Part shown: in pieces, positions 23,401 through 37,081 of the stretch
Layout: every line of letters starts with the position of its first letter
Numbering within the stretch: position 1 is the stretch's first letter
Assembly: GCF_020085105.1 (NCBI RefSeq)
Contig: NC_058058.1
Span: 9,566,675-9,630,674, forward strand
Reading direction: 5' to 3'
DNA: 64,000 nt
Source: Siniperca chuatsi
Lineage: Eukaryota; Chordata; Actinopteri; Centrarchiformes; Sinipercidae
The notes under the pieces: model-generated
What the model saw: only the letters and a program-made list of their open reading frames with translations
What the model was told of the DNA's origin: nothing
Databases searched by the model: none
Position numbers and translations under genes: made by a program

Positions 23401-26400
23401 TACTTATGTAGGAGAATTTTTTCAACCCATAAAACAACACTTCACCATCCGGTTTATCAAAATAAACCAAATTTTGAGACAGATGATTTTCTTTGGACAG
23501 GGACGACAAGTGGCTTCAAATGCATTAATCACTGAAATATGCCCTGGGATTCATATATTACACCTTTGATAAATACCTTTTATCCTTTATGGTAACTCAG
23601 ACAGCAAAATGAGGGTTCGTCAGCCTTACCTCTTGTTTTGTGGTCAATGTACTCCAGAATGATCCTCACTAGCTGCACCAGGGTCAGGATCAAAGCACCA
23701 AATGCCAAGGAGCCCACATGGTACCTGAAATGTAAAAAATGTCTCACTGGTTATTTGTGTATCTAAAACTATTTAAACAGTAGCACGTGAATCCCAAAGC
23801 TTGCATCATTTTACAAGTCAAATAAAAAATGTCAATGTGGCTGGTAAAATGGCTTGTAAGGTGTGTATTGTTTAGCAGCTGAGGTCTGCTTCCCCAAACT
23901 GTTATGTGTAGGTCTAATGCGCCCTCTAGGAGCCAGAGAGGGAACTGCAGTCAGCTAGTTTATCCTATGATCTACAGTTTATACAAGCTACTCTAACTTT
24001 TTGGTTTTAAAAAAAAAAAAAGTTCCCTTTCTGCATAACCCTCTGTGGGACATAATGTAATCATGTCACTACAAGTACTGGACAACAGAAATGGGAAAAG
24101 GGACTGCAGCATTTCGGACACTTTTGACAGGGATGGACACATTTATTGTTGCAGGAATTTAGCCAATGTGATAGCAGCTCATTAACCTACCTGAGTGAGC
24201 GTATAAAGCTAGCAAACAGTGGGAACATGGGGATATCGTCTGGTTTGGTGAAGGCCCAGTAGTAGGAGGCAAAGGCCCCCGCCAGTGTACACTGCCCCAA
24301 GGCGATGACGAAGTTGACACACCAGAGAAAAGCCACCACGTTGTAGATCTGCAGGTTGAAGAGGTTCCTCAGGAAAAGACCCTCGTCGTTGTATTTGATG
24401 AAGATGCAGCTGGCTGAGGGGCAGCCTGGGTAATCTGATGAGGTGAAGTTCTAAGAGGAGGAGACGGGAAGAATGAATGAGTGGATGAATGGTGAGCAAG
24501 AGGAGCATCAACAGTAGGACTTTTTATCCCACTTATTATATCAGCTATTGTCTTTGGTCATTGGACATGTTATATTTACCTTTTCTAGATGGCTAATTCA
24601 GTTTTACAGGAGAAATATTTTTACATCACTAAATTACAGTTGTGTCCTGGTGATTTGACAGCTGACAGCCAAATTCCTTCTACCGACTAATTCAACCAAA
24701 GGGAAAAATATGAGAAGGTTTCACTATAGGTCACAATTTTTATCCACACTAGGTTCACGTGTCTGCCCACTCACCTGAGGGTCACAGTCCACAGAGCCAT
24801 TGACGCTCTTACAGTCGCTCATAGTGGAGTTGAGAGCCACCACTTTGTAGATTGGGCTTCCTGAAGTGGCCAAATATCTACATACATCAGTTTAAGAGAA
24901 GAACCGATAGTCTGGACTGTAGAAGTGATTGTAGGGTAAAAAATTAGAACACAATGAGTGACAGAGTCGCCTCAGAAACATTTTAACAATAGTCTGTACC
25001 TGCATACAAACATATACACACATGCATAAATACAATTAAAAAGGATACAAAGCAGTGGCACCCCAGTAAGCAACACACACCAGCAGGAGGACAAAGGTGA
25101 CCAGTGGGTACAGCAGAGAGGACATCATGTGACTTATTGCCCTGTGGAATATGAACACACACACACATCATCAGGTTATGCACACCGATTAGACAAAAAT
25201 TTAGTTTCAGAAAAATGCCCTCAAAATGATCATTTATTAATAGTGTTAGTTCTTAAAATAATGCAGAATTCTAATAAATCTTTAAATAAGTTCCCTTTAA
25301 GATTAAGAATGTCTTTATCATTAAGAACATTTAGGCTAGTGTTAGGTGTAATTAAAAGTGAGTAAACCATGTGAACAGTGTTTTACTGTTTGACATCATG
25401 ACTCACTTGCTGGACTCCTGGATGAGGGCGATGGCTATGAGGATTCTGGTCCGCAGGAAGATGATGGTCAGGAGAATGATCGCCTCCGCTACAGATATGA
25501 TTATCACTGAGGGGGGAGGAGAAAAGTGTGAAAAGACATTGCATCCCCCTACACCATACATAACTATGACACACCATACTCAAACACACCTCAGCACACA
25601 CACACACCAGGATAATTACACACTCGCAAATGTACTCTTCCCATGTCAACCAACAAACACACACTACTCCATACACCAATAACTACTATACTCCGTTATT
25701 AGGCTTTACTGTGGGAATCTTCTAGATACAGCATCTTTATTCTATTTCATTTAATTATTTATTTTCATTTATTTACTTTCTTTTTCTCTCTCCTCTCTGT
25801 GTGTTTTTGTTATATAATTTGTGCACTGAAAAAGTTTAATAATCATTTTTTTAAAAGAAGGAAAAAACAATATCTGCTACCTAAGCATAACATAAAAACG
25901 TGAACTCAAAAAGAAAAATATCCAATATGAGCTACATAAACAGCTGCAGTGAGCCATAACCCTTATATCTGGGTCCTCACAGCTGCTAGGCTGTTAACCA
26001 GGACCAAGAAGTACGCCCACATAACACCTGTTTCAGCCTCTTTACATTGGCTCCCTGTTTGTTTTAGGATTGATTTTAAGATCTTATTTATTACTTTAAA
26101 GGCTCTTCATGTCCAGATTATATTTTAGACCTTGTAATCTCTTATGAACCTTCACGTAGTTTGAGATCTTCGGGCAGAGGTCTCCTGTCTGTTCCTGAGT
26201 CCAGGTTGAAAACTAATGGGGACAGAGCTTTTGCTATCAGGGCCCCGAGGCTCTGGAACAACTTGCCTGAAGAAATTAGGTTGTCTGAGTCAGTGTCTTT
26301 GTTTAAGTCTCGTCTCAAAACACGTTTTTATCTGAAAGCATTTCCTGATTTTACCTGAACTGGCTGTTTATTTTATTGCTTTGTGTATTTTATGTATTTT

Positions 26401-26493
26401 ATTTCTTAATATTTCGTCATTCACTGTGGTATTTTATTTCTCTTGTTGTGAAGCACTTTGTACTTTGTTTTGATAAGTGCTCTATAAATAAAG

Positions 26494-26532
<39 letters not shown>

Positions 26533-29500
26533 CATCATTATTATCTCTTATCAGAATCATTTTAAATCAGTCATGAATCAAGTGGTGTTGTAAACATGAC
26601 ATGCGACTTGTGTGTACACCAACAATGGTTTTATTGCATTTGTTTTTGGATATGGATCTATTAACACATGGCTGTAATTTGGCAATTATGCAATGGGTTA
26701 CTTCCAGTCTGACTTAATCTAAACTAATCAGGATTTTGATGTGCACACAACTATCACTGCAACATGCTAATAAGCCAACGGGCAAAGTTTAACTAAAAAG
26801 ATAAAAATGTATCCCCGCACTGTGAGAAATATTTGACGAGGGTGAAATAGCGCATGGTCAAGTCAAATAAGACTGAATGCATTTTAATCAGACTCACAGA
26901 AGGCCAGCCAGGTCTCTTGGACTTGCAGGTAAACTTTGAAGTTGGTAGTGAAACCAATGTCAGTGATGGTAGCAGAGGCCTTCTTGTAGTTGTCATACTC
27001 CCAGTAGCAGTGCCATATACCTGCAAGAGAAACACTCCAACTACTCAGAGGCCACTAGGAACATATAACCTTGTCATAGCAGATAAACTGCACTTGTTGA
27101 CTTTATTTGTGTTCAGAACCAATACATAAACCTATAACTTTTGAGCTCCACCTGTTAATAAGCAAAGTTAAACACAGGACCAGCAACACTTTCTTCAAGA
27201 GGAAATAGATCTGAATCTGCTTAATTCTGTTCCTGTTTTCCCACAGCTCAGGTACAGAATTAATTTGTGGTGGGTGTGAGAATCGGCTGCAAAACAGCAT
27301 TGCATTCGTAGACCTAACTTCTTCCAGTCTATATAATTACACCTGCAGCCTTTCTGTTCCACATGTGCAACTGAATTTCCAAACAGAAAGGAATGAAAGA
27401 AATAGTACACATATTAATATTTAAAAATAAATCTATTTCAGGGGTTGCAAACCTGTTTGGGTGAGCCACCCATAAAAATTCTACATATGGAAAACACTGT
27501 TTCGCTTAAAAACTACTCCAGGTGAGAGTTTACCATATGCCCCAGCGCCCAGAACTCCAATGATGAGCACCCACACCATGACTGGAGCAGTGAATCTCAA
27601 CAGCAATAGGAACAGCATACTGACCACCATGGCTATTAGCAGGCCACTGAGAGGAGAGAGAGGTGGGCAGGAGGGGGATGAAACAGTTGTTAAGAAAACA
27701 AAAAAGGATAAAAATGAACTATTAATATTAAATCGTAAGACGAGACATATGAAGTGTTCAAGTACTGTAAAATAATTGAGTATAGTAACCTGTGGTCTAG
27801 AAATATGTTGTCATACAGATGCCCTAACAATTCTGAATAACTAATCCATGTTTATTTGATATAACCAAGAGTTCAGCTCTGCATCGCACATTAAAATCTG
27901 ACCTCAAACAACTGAGGTGGGATTCTATTACCAATTCAATCTTAAGAGTAATTGCTATCTGTATGTCTGCCAATAGGGGGAAGTGTGTGTGTGTGCATGT
28001 AGTTCTGCAAGGCAACTCACACGAGGATCCACGGCCATGACGACGCAAAATCCTCAAAGATTCGGACGCCGATCTCTCTGGCATTGAAGCCATTCACAAT
28101 GTCCCTAATGAAGACAAAAGCAAGGACAAGCTGTGTTGGTGACAGTTCTCCTTTCAAACAGTAAAAGTGAAAAGCAAAGGGTTGGGTAAAACAAATACAG
28201 TGAAGAAGCAAGGGTAAACTAACAAATGTGTTTATAAAACAAACAAAGATAATCGCTTCAATATGTTTTAAGCTATAAAGCCTGGTGGAAGTTACTAAAA
28301 GTAATGTAAACTACACATCTGATGAGACACAAGTAAAGCAAGACAGGTTTAAAAAGACAGATATAACCCCAAGCACTGAGCATAGAGAGAGAGAGAGAGA
28401 GAGAGAAAACAGGGTTTTTAAAACTACACATGTATGCTCTAACTCTGCAAGTCCCAAGACAGCGTTTCACACAGCATCTAAGGCCGCTGTGTATAAAACT
28501 GAGTTATACATAAGCAACAAGAGTAACTACAACCAGCTGCTACACTACGGGTCAATACAAGAACTCACGAGGCCACCAACCTTGTGCTGGTGATGAGGAG
28601 GAGAAAGAAACAGGGTTATTAAAGTGTTTCTGTGTGTCTTCATATGTGCAGTTATCTGTGATTTTGTTTTTAATCTACATATGATGAGGTCAGGAATCCA
28701 CTGTATCTTACCCAGTGCCATTCTTGATTATGCTGACTGTGTCATTGACTGAGGACGGTAAGCCTGGAATATTGGCAAACTCTGACGGGATCCTCCCCAG
28801 TGCTGCGATATCGGGCAAACATCTCCCCAGCACTAACAGCAGAGAAAACAATCACATCAAATCAGCTTGAAATGGATTCAATTATAATTTATTACGAGAT
28901 CTCTACTTTGCATCACAAGCCATCATCTATTGAATATACATGGAAATAAACAAAAAGTAGCAGTGTAGTTCCTGTACAGTAGCAGTTAAACCCACACTGA
29001 TATTAAACGAGCAGCTGCATGAAACTCATCAGCCTTTACTACTGTGCAAATGAATGTATCGTCAGACCAAAAATAATAAATGATGAATGAATACAATATG
29101 GAGTATAGGAGCGGTTCCACTCACCAGAGGTCGTGGGCATGTAGAAGAAAGGACACAGCTCCTTGTCCACAATTTCTTTAACACTCTGTGGGGGGGAATC
29201 ATATGGTTAAAAAAAATTGTTACATGTGAATGGATCAAAGTGTCAGATTACTTCTGCTGATTAAAATGCAGACCATCTGGTACCAATATGTTTCCTCTAC
29301 CAAGACAAATCAAAACAAATGTCGCATTTGGGAACTTACAGGGAGATGCACAAAGTTTACACATGGTAACAAAATGGGACGTACCAGCTTAGTGTTTGTC
29401 AGGTTTATGGATGGCACACAGAGGCTTTGATTGAAAACGTTTGCTGGCTTTACGTTTGGAAAGTATGACTTTATTTCCACAGCCCAGAACTGAGTGGGAC

Positions 29501-32186
29501 AGTTTTCCACGCACACCTATAGGTAGTAAAAATAGACGATTATTTCTGTGACACCGGGAGAGTACAGTAAATGGTCCAGTATCATTAGAAACAACTAAAT
29601 CAAGCAGCCTTCTCTACCTGTGTGGTTGGACACTGTAAACCATTAAGAGCAGTTGCCATAATATTCACGGATGTGGCACATTTGAGAATGTCAAAGTAGA
29701 ACACATGGGGTCGGCCTCTGAGAGAGGGAAGACAGAAAGAAAGAGTTGCTTTGATTTTACATCAGTCTAATGCATGTTTATCATAACTAGTACATGTAAA
29801 AATAATATGAAAAGGCAAGAGAGAGATTAAATTACTCATTTGGTCCAAGGCCACAGAACCATCCAGTTGAGTTTCTTGCATAAAGAACATGTCTAGGATC
29901 TCCATAAAGCCAAGCTGAAAAAACAAACACACGTTAAAATTAGAGATAAGAAGAAAAGCCAATGATGTAAAAGATAATGGCAAGTTAGTCACCCTCTATT
30001 ATGTCCATTTTGTGTTTGGCACTTACAAACTATACTTTTTTTACTTTGTTTGGGAGGGATGTGAAAAAGATACTCCACCAATTCATTGATTGAGGCAGGA
30101 GATAGGCCCATCAGGTTCGGTGAACTGATTAGGAAATTTTAGCTATGTTACCACTGCAAATATTTGTAATCATTTTTATCACTTTATCAAAATGTTAACC
30201 AAAAATCTACAGTCTAATATTCAGATTGGGTCACAAATTACCATTTCTGTCAAAATAAACTATGTTATTAACTATGAAACAAACATTTAAAGTGGCAATA
30301 TTGCTAAAATGTCAGAATTTGGTGCAATACCAGCAATTAGTGGGTTATTTCAGTCCAGCCACAAGAGGGCATAACAGTCTATCTGACAGGAGGCACCTCT
30401 CTCTTGTTTCTATGGAGTTTGGTTTGAATACACTTATTTTTAGTTGCTGTCAACATGATTGTAATGTAATGTAAAATGTTGTGCTACTAACGGATTGTAC
30501 ACACACAGGCTAGAGGCGGTAAATTCCTTGACTTTTGATTATTACCACTGTTTCTCATATGCATTGTATTTAGAAGTAGAATATTTTGTTACTATGGAAT
30601 AATTCCAGCCCTTTATGTATCAACACTGGCCAGAAGATTTCTCCACTTAACCACTACAACAAATCCACCTTAGGTAACCAAACTGAACTGCCTCCAGTGG
30701 AGGAAATAGCTGATTATTTGGGACACACTCAGCCGCTGACACACATGAGGTGACTGCATTACCTATCAGGCGCTCTGTTGACTCTCTGATAAGAGAGAGG
30801 ACCCAGAGCGTTGGAATGAGTTTGATGACAAGGCAATAAAGAGCCGCTGACTGGATGTTCACAACAGCTGTTTGTACTTTAACACAATAATAATGATACT
30901 CAACATCATTATTGAGTGACAACAAGTCACATTTTTTTTTGATGATGAATCAAAGTATATGGATTAAGAATTGCAAGAGATGAATTCAGAGAAAGGAAGG
31001 AGAGAAAAAATCTTAAGATATGTAAACTTCACTGATAAACAGCTAAAATATTGTGTAACCTCTGGCCCAACTGTGGAGTGCTTTTTTTCCCACCGAACAA
31101 GAATTGTAAAATTGTCCACCATTAACTGCATTGCATGATTGCAAGGTTTAAAGAAATAGTATAATATACAAACAGAATTAAATCGAGGGATTTGGAGTAG
31201 TGACTCTCACAAGCACCTAATGGAGGGATGAAGCAAGCCACTGTGTATGGTCAAAGAAACACACAGACAGTCTTTGCCTGAGGTTTTAATGGAGCAACCT
31301 AATTTTGAAACTCTGGCAGTTGTGACAGCTTTGTTACTTTGCTAATTAGGATCTACAATACATAACAAGCCACTGAAAACCCCTCTGCTAGTGTTATTTT
31401 GATCATCTTTATGTATAGACTTTGGTTAATGCAAGATTTATAGAGGTCATCCTTGTGAGGACTCCGGTGAGGTAATCTGCCTTTCACTGTGGTGTTATGC
31501 AATGAAGCAGTGGAGAGTAACGTAAACTGTTAAAAGAACAGTTTGACATTTTGGAGAACACGCTTATTTGCTTTTTTGCAGAGAATTAGAGAAGAAGGTT
31601 AATACCACTCTCAAATTCATCCGTTAAATATGAACCTGGAGCCTGCAGCTGATTAGTTTAGCTTAGCAATAAAGACTAGAAATGGCTAGCCTGGCTTTGT
31701 CCAACAAAAATCCAACTACTGGCACCTCCAAAGTTCACTGATTAACACGTCATATCTCATTTATCTGTAAACAAAACCCAAAGTACTTTTTCCTGGAGTC
31801 TCGTCGTCACCATGAAGTTGTCAGGAAACCAGCAGAAACTCCAGGAAGCACTGCTCCTGGGCCAAGAAATAGTTTGGGCACATAACTCCCCGTAAAACCA
31901 AAAATTGCTGTTTTTACACATCAGTTTTTGTACGTATTAGCTAAACAAACAAGATAAAATGTGTTAATTAGTGAGCTTTAGAGGTGCTGGTAGGTGGATT
32001 TTGTTACCTTCGGACAGAACCAGGCTAGCTGCTTCCCCCTGTTCCGAGTTTTTGTGCTAAGCTAACCAGATGCTAGCTGTAGCTTCATATTAAACGGATA
32101 GATACGAGAGTGGTATCAATCTCCTCATCTAACTCTCAGCAAGAAAGTGAATAACAGTATTTCCCTGTTCCTTTAAGATAGGCAGC

Positions 32187-32226
<40 letters not shown>

Positions 32227-35200
32227 TCATTTTTATGTTTTTTCTTTCACTTTTTTGTTACTTTGTTAACACAGTGGACCAGAAGGGCCCAGAGAGGAGA
32301 TGATGGAAAACAATGACTGATTATGATATCAATGAGTGTGGGGCCTGTTGGTTTTGTCAGGTTACTCTCACCTAAAATCCCGACTACTATGTAGCCAAGG
32401 ATGACTGCCATAAACAGGATACAGCAGATTATATCAGTGCACCCTCTGATGAAGAAAAGAGAAAGACAGCAACAGGTTGAAATGAGCAGGCTGAACTTTG
32501 CATTGAAATTTGCCTTGGGAGTGATGAATGTGATTCCATCGGTCAACAGAAACTCAGCAAACATTTCATAGCCAAAGAGATGGATTCACCTTTTTTTTAT
32601 GGGTCCTTTGAATGTTGGGTCAAACTGAGCAGGTTCCCCTGGGAAAAGAAAAGTTCATTTAGTGTCATCTATAGCTTTTAATGCAAAGTAAATTAATCCC
32701 ACCCATACAATGACCTTTACTGACTGGTAAACTGTCATCATGAAACATTAATCAGCAACTTCCTTGTTTGGTTTCAGACAGATTGTCAAGGACACATTAG
32801 TTTATCACTCACTTTTGTAATGGCACTTAACCTGTAATTCCACCTCAAGGAAATTCACTGCTGATTAAATCAGTGTGTACTGTACTTGTGTACATGCGGA
32901 AATATGGGTAAGGTGGTGTGCATAAAAAAACAAGGACTCTTTAGAGGAACGGCTAATTTTGTTCACTTTGAGAGTGAGTTTCAGGGTTATAAATAGGATA
33001 AAGTTTTAATTACCTACATTAGAATTTATATTTGCGTCCCTATAAAAGCAGGATGGTGTTGTTTCTAAGCAATGAAGAGTCTTCATGTGTCCATTTCTTA
33101 GAGTTAATGAATTACAGTGCAAATGAATGAGGAAAAACAAGGGAAAAGGAATCTATATTTTATCTTTAGGAATTTTTATGGGTTAGTTGCTCACAGGTGC
33201 TATAACACTATAACACAGGTGACTTTATTACATGAAAGACATGTCTTATTGTTGTTTCCTGGAACAGAGAGAAAGACTTCCAGATAGAACAAACACTGAA
33301 ATCCAGTGGGTGTTGTTTATATCATACTAACTAAAGAGTCATTAGTTACTTCATGTGCAATCACTGTGGAGAGAGTAAAGAGAAAAGGATCAGAGCAGGG
33401 GCACAGCATTGAGACAAGCAGCTCAGGGTTATTTGAATAAAATTTGAATTCAAGTATGGCCTATGGAGTTTTTCCTTATTCGTCATTACAAGGGAGAGTC
33501 ACAGATGTTTCATTTGAATGGTTAAAAGTGACAATCTGAAAATTGGCTTGAGATCCCAACTGAAAACATCCCATTAACCTGTCAGGCAGGAAAAACACAC
33601 CAGACTGCTTGGATTATTTGATCATAAGATGAAGACGATGCAGACACCTTTTGGCAGGTGGTTGAAAATAGCACAAATAACAACAGGTGAATGTGCATTT
33701 TTGTGCTCCAACACAAACGAAATAGTGGTGAAAGGTTGCGATGATTAGGGTCTGAACTGTCTAAAGGATTTTCAGTAGCACGTGAAGTAAAACGTGCAGG
33801 TGTTCCTTTGGCTATTTGTCAGATTTCATACATGCAAATACTAACTAACTATGCTGTGTTGATTTGATTGGTCCCCAGGAATGGACATTTAGCTAGGCAG
33901 CTCACTATAACCATTTCTCATAGCAGCTAGTGCAAGATTATCTCCACTGGCTATCGTTTGAATAGAGGTGAATGGAGACTGTGAATCAGCACTGCTGGCA
34001 GACTGCCACGTCAGGACTTCTGAGTAGGATGCAGGATGCAGTAAGTTCATAGCTATTTACACGGCTCTAAGACTGGCAAAGTCCAAGATCCAGTAAACAA
34101 AACACCAACTGCTAAACATAAACATACAGAACGGAGGTTTAACAAACTTTTACACAGAGGCAAGAAAATGTAGCAATGGTACAGTACAATCTTAGACGAG
34201 AAGGGCTCTCCTCTAAACAAACTCCTATGATACAGTAATACCTGATATGGATCATATGTAAATAACAAGTGTGTGAATGTCAATGCACATGCACAGAGAA
34301 ACGTGAATTTGACAGACCACACAACAGCCTCCACTACAATGCCTCTGTGCTCTTCGGCTGTTTCCTCAACCTTTATTTGTGAAATATGACTCAGGCAGCG
34401 AGAGAAAAAGTTCTCAACAAAGGAACCTGTTCATCTGCCTTTTGTAATGGCGTGAGTGTCAGATTTCAGCTCTGCTAGGATACTGCTGTGTGTTTAGAGC
34501 AAACGGCAACATCACCCCAGACGGGCTAGCTGCAAGACATTTTTTTAGCCTGGATTTGCAAAATCCAAAAAGACGATGGGTGTGAGGGTCATCACTTGAC
34601 CTTGGCTGAAGGGGAGTGTCGCAAAAGAGCAAACTAATTTTACTTTACTTCATCCAAGTTGAGTAACACAATGATTTAAAACATTGACGAGTAATTTGGG
34701 GCAACAAATGAAGATATTTATCAAAGAAATGGGTCACTTGACTGAAAGGATGCCATAAACAATCAAAATAAATATTGTAAAGACTCTGTGCTTTATTGTA
34801 CAAACCTCACCCTTCTCTATATTTTACTGCGAAAAGCGATGACAACAAGGTTAACCTGCAGTATACGCAGGACTATCTCAGGGGAAAAGAAGGGAAAAGT
34901 GTGATGGATTTGATTGTTGAAACTTTTCTGTGAAAAGCTTTATGGTTAAACATGTCAATAGCCATGTCAGCAGCGGAAAGGATTTCTTATCGTTATAAAT
35001 ATTCAAAGAGAACATGGAGAGTAGGGGTGCAACTAACAATTGTTTTCATTATCGATCGATAAAAATTATTCATCATTTAGCCAATAAAATGTGAAAAATT
35101 GTGAACAATTATAATTTTCCAGAGCCCAAGACGGCATCTTCAAATCGCATGTTTTGTCAGACCAAAAGTCAAAAACCCAAACATGTTCAGTTTACTGACA

Positions 35201-37038
35201 CATATGACAGAGAAAAGCATACATTCATTACATTTAAGAAGCTGGAACCAGCAAATGTTTGGTATTTTTGCTTGACAAATCAGCTAATTGTTAACGGCTA
35301 ATCGCTCACTAAATACTGATCAATTTTCTGTTGATCAACTAATCGATAATTGTTTCGGCTCTAATGGAGAGAGTTGAACCTGTTAACATTCAATAGACGT
35401 CTGTTCATTAATTAAATCGAGTTCCTGGTTCCAAAATAAGACCGGTTAAGAAAATGTGAATCCACTTGACATCAGATGGCTGATATAAGATATATATTTT
35501 TAATTCTTACTAATACGACCGAATGTAAACATTTTATAGATGGAATAATGTGTTTCTGTGTGATGATAGATACACAGCTTTTCAAAATTAAACCCATCAG
35601 TGGTTCTCTTGCTTTATACATTAACTATATTAACTAGCTTGTGTTTTAAAAATCTGAACTAATTCGTTTTCCCTGTTGCCTCAACAAAAAGCTTTAACAC
35701 ATTTTCTGGTCAATGATTTGCAGCAACAACCCCATCGCAACTCACTTATTTCCCAACACTGAGTGTCTACACATTCTTAACAGACAAACTTGAAACAAAC
35801 AAGAAGAGACACAGACATATTGTACAACAAAATGACCCAACTTAATTGGGCAACATTCAAAAGGATTTCTACTTCCTCATGAAGGATAGTACAACAGTAG
35901 AGAACTAGTAGGAAACAGATTCCCAATTAGAAAACATGGTGATGAGTTTAAGAAAACATGAATTTACATACAAAGGCTTTTTTGAGAACAGAGGTTCAGT
36001 TGTTATAATAATGCCATGGTGAGTAAACTGCCAGCTCCATCACTTCGCCTCTTATTCTCTGGTGTTTTTTTATTTAAGGAGACATGAAATCCAATTGGAT
36101 TTTTACCTCCAGGGAGGGTTTGTTTACTGTCACCTTGCTAAACCTCCCAGACTGTCAATAGACTCGTGAGTCTATCAAAACATCAAATACCACAAAGAGT
36201 AAACAGCAACGCAGGAAACAGAGATCTGCTGAACACACAACAGAAGGCTGAAAATCAAAGAGTCACATGCAGGTCTGAAAGGTTTCGTCATCGACAGCGA
36301 CAATCTGCACAGAGTTACTCTTTTTTTAAATCTTAGATACTCCAACTTTCTCTTCTGTCGTTTGTTTGCAAAACACAGAACGAAATGATAGTTTCAACAT
36401 GATACTGTGGTTCTCTCACCAGCCAGTCAGAGACTCTGCTGGGGCTGCATGAGAGCTGAAACTAGTTGTTGATCGACAGAAAATTAATCTGCAACTGTTG
36501 TGATAGTCAAATTCTCATTGAAGCCATTTTCAAGCAAAAATAAGTGAGGATTCCCTGCTGGTTTTATCTGATCGTAAATTGAATATCTTTGGCTTTTGGA
36601 CTGTTGGTCAGACAAAATATCAAAATGTCACCTTGTGATGGGCAATTTTCACCATTTTCTTACATTTTATGGACCAAACAATTAATAGAGAAAGTGATCG
36701 GAGGATAAATCGATAAACGCTGAAACAATAAATTGATTAGCTGATGATAGAAAATTTAAATCAGCAACTACTTTAATAATTGATTAATCAAATAAGTAAT
36801 TTTTTAAAGCAAAAATTTGCAGGTTTTAGCTTCACTGAGACAGAGAAGCACTTCCTCCTACAATATACATCATTCAGTGAAATAAGGAACGTTTACTTTA
36901 ACAAGTTCAACTCTGTAATCTCAGATTTCAAAGAGCTAAATGACCTCTCAAAATTAAAAATACTCATAGGAAAAGGAGACAGGGCAGATCTTGCTGCCCG
37001 ATATATATCAACATGCCACAACCTGAGGGACAGTGAAT

Positions 37039-37081
<43 letters not shown>

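Noticed and set aside
24209..24511. Minus-strand frame rich in Leu/His over slc44a4 exon 15
   Set aside because: Wrong frame of a real exon; the correct frame encodes the transporter segment.
26376..26576. Frame ending in a poly-Leu run
   Set aside because: Translation of the L2 3' UTR and its ATT microsatellite.
28565..28585. Possible 12-18 nt microexon in slc44a4 intron 8 (CAG or AAG acceptor, GTGAGT donor, in frame)
   Set aside because: Exons 8 and 9 already join in phase (GG|G) and the resulting protein aligns with SLC44A4 without extra residues; a GTGAGT close to an AG occurs by chance.
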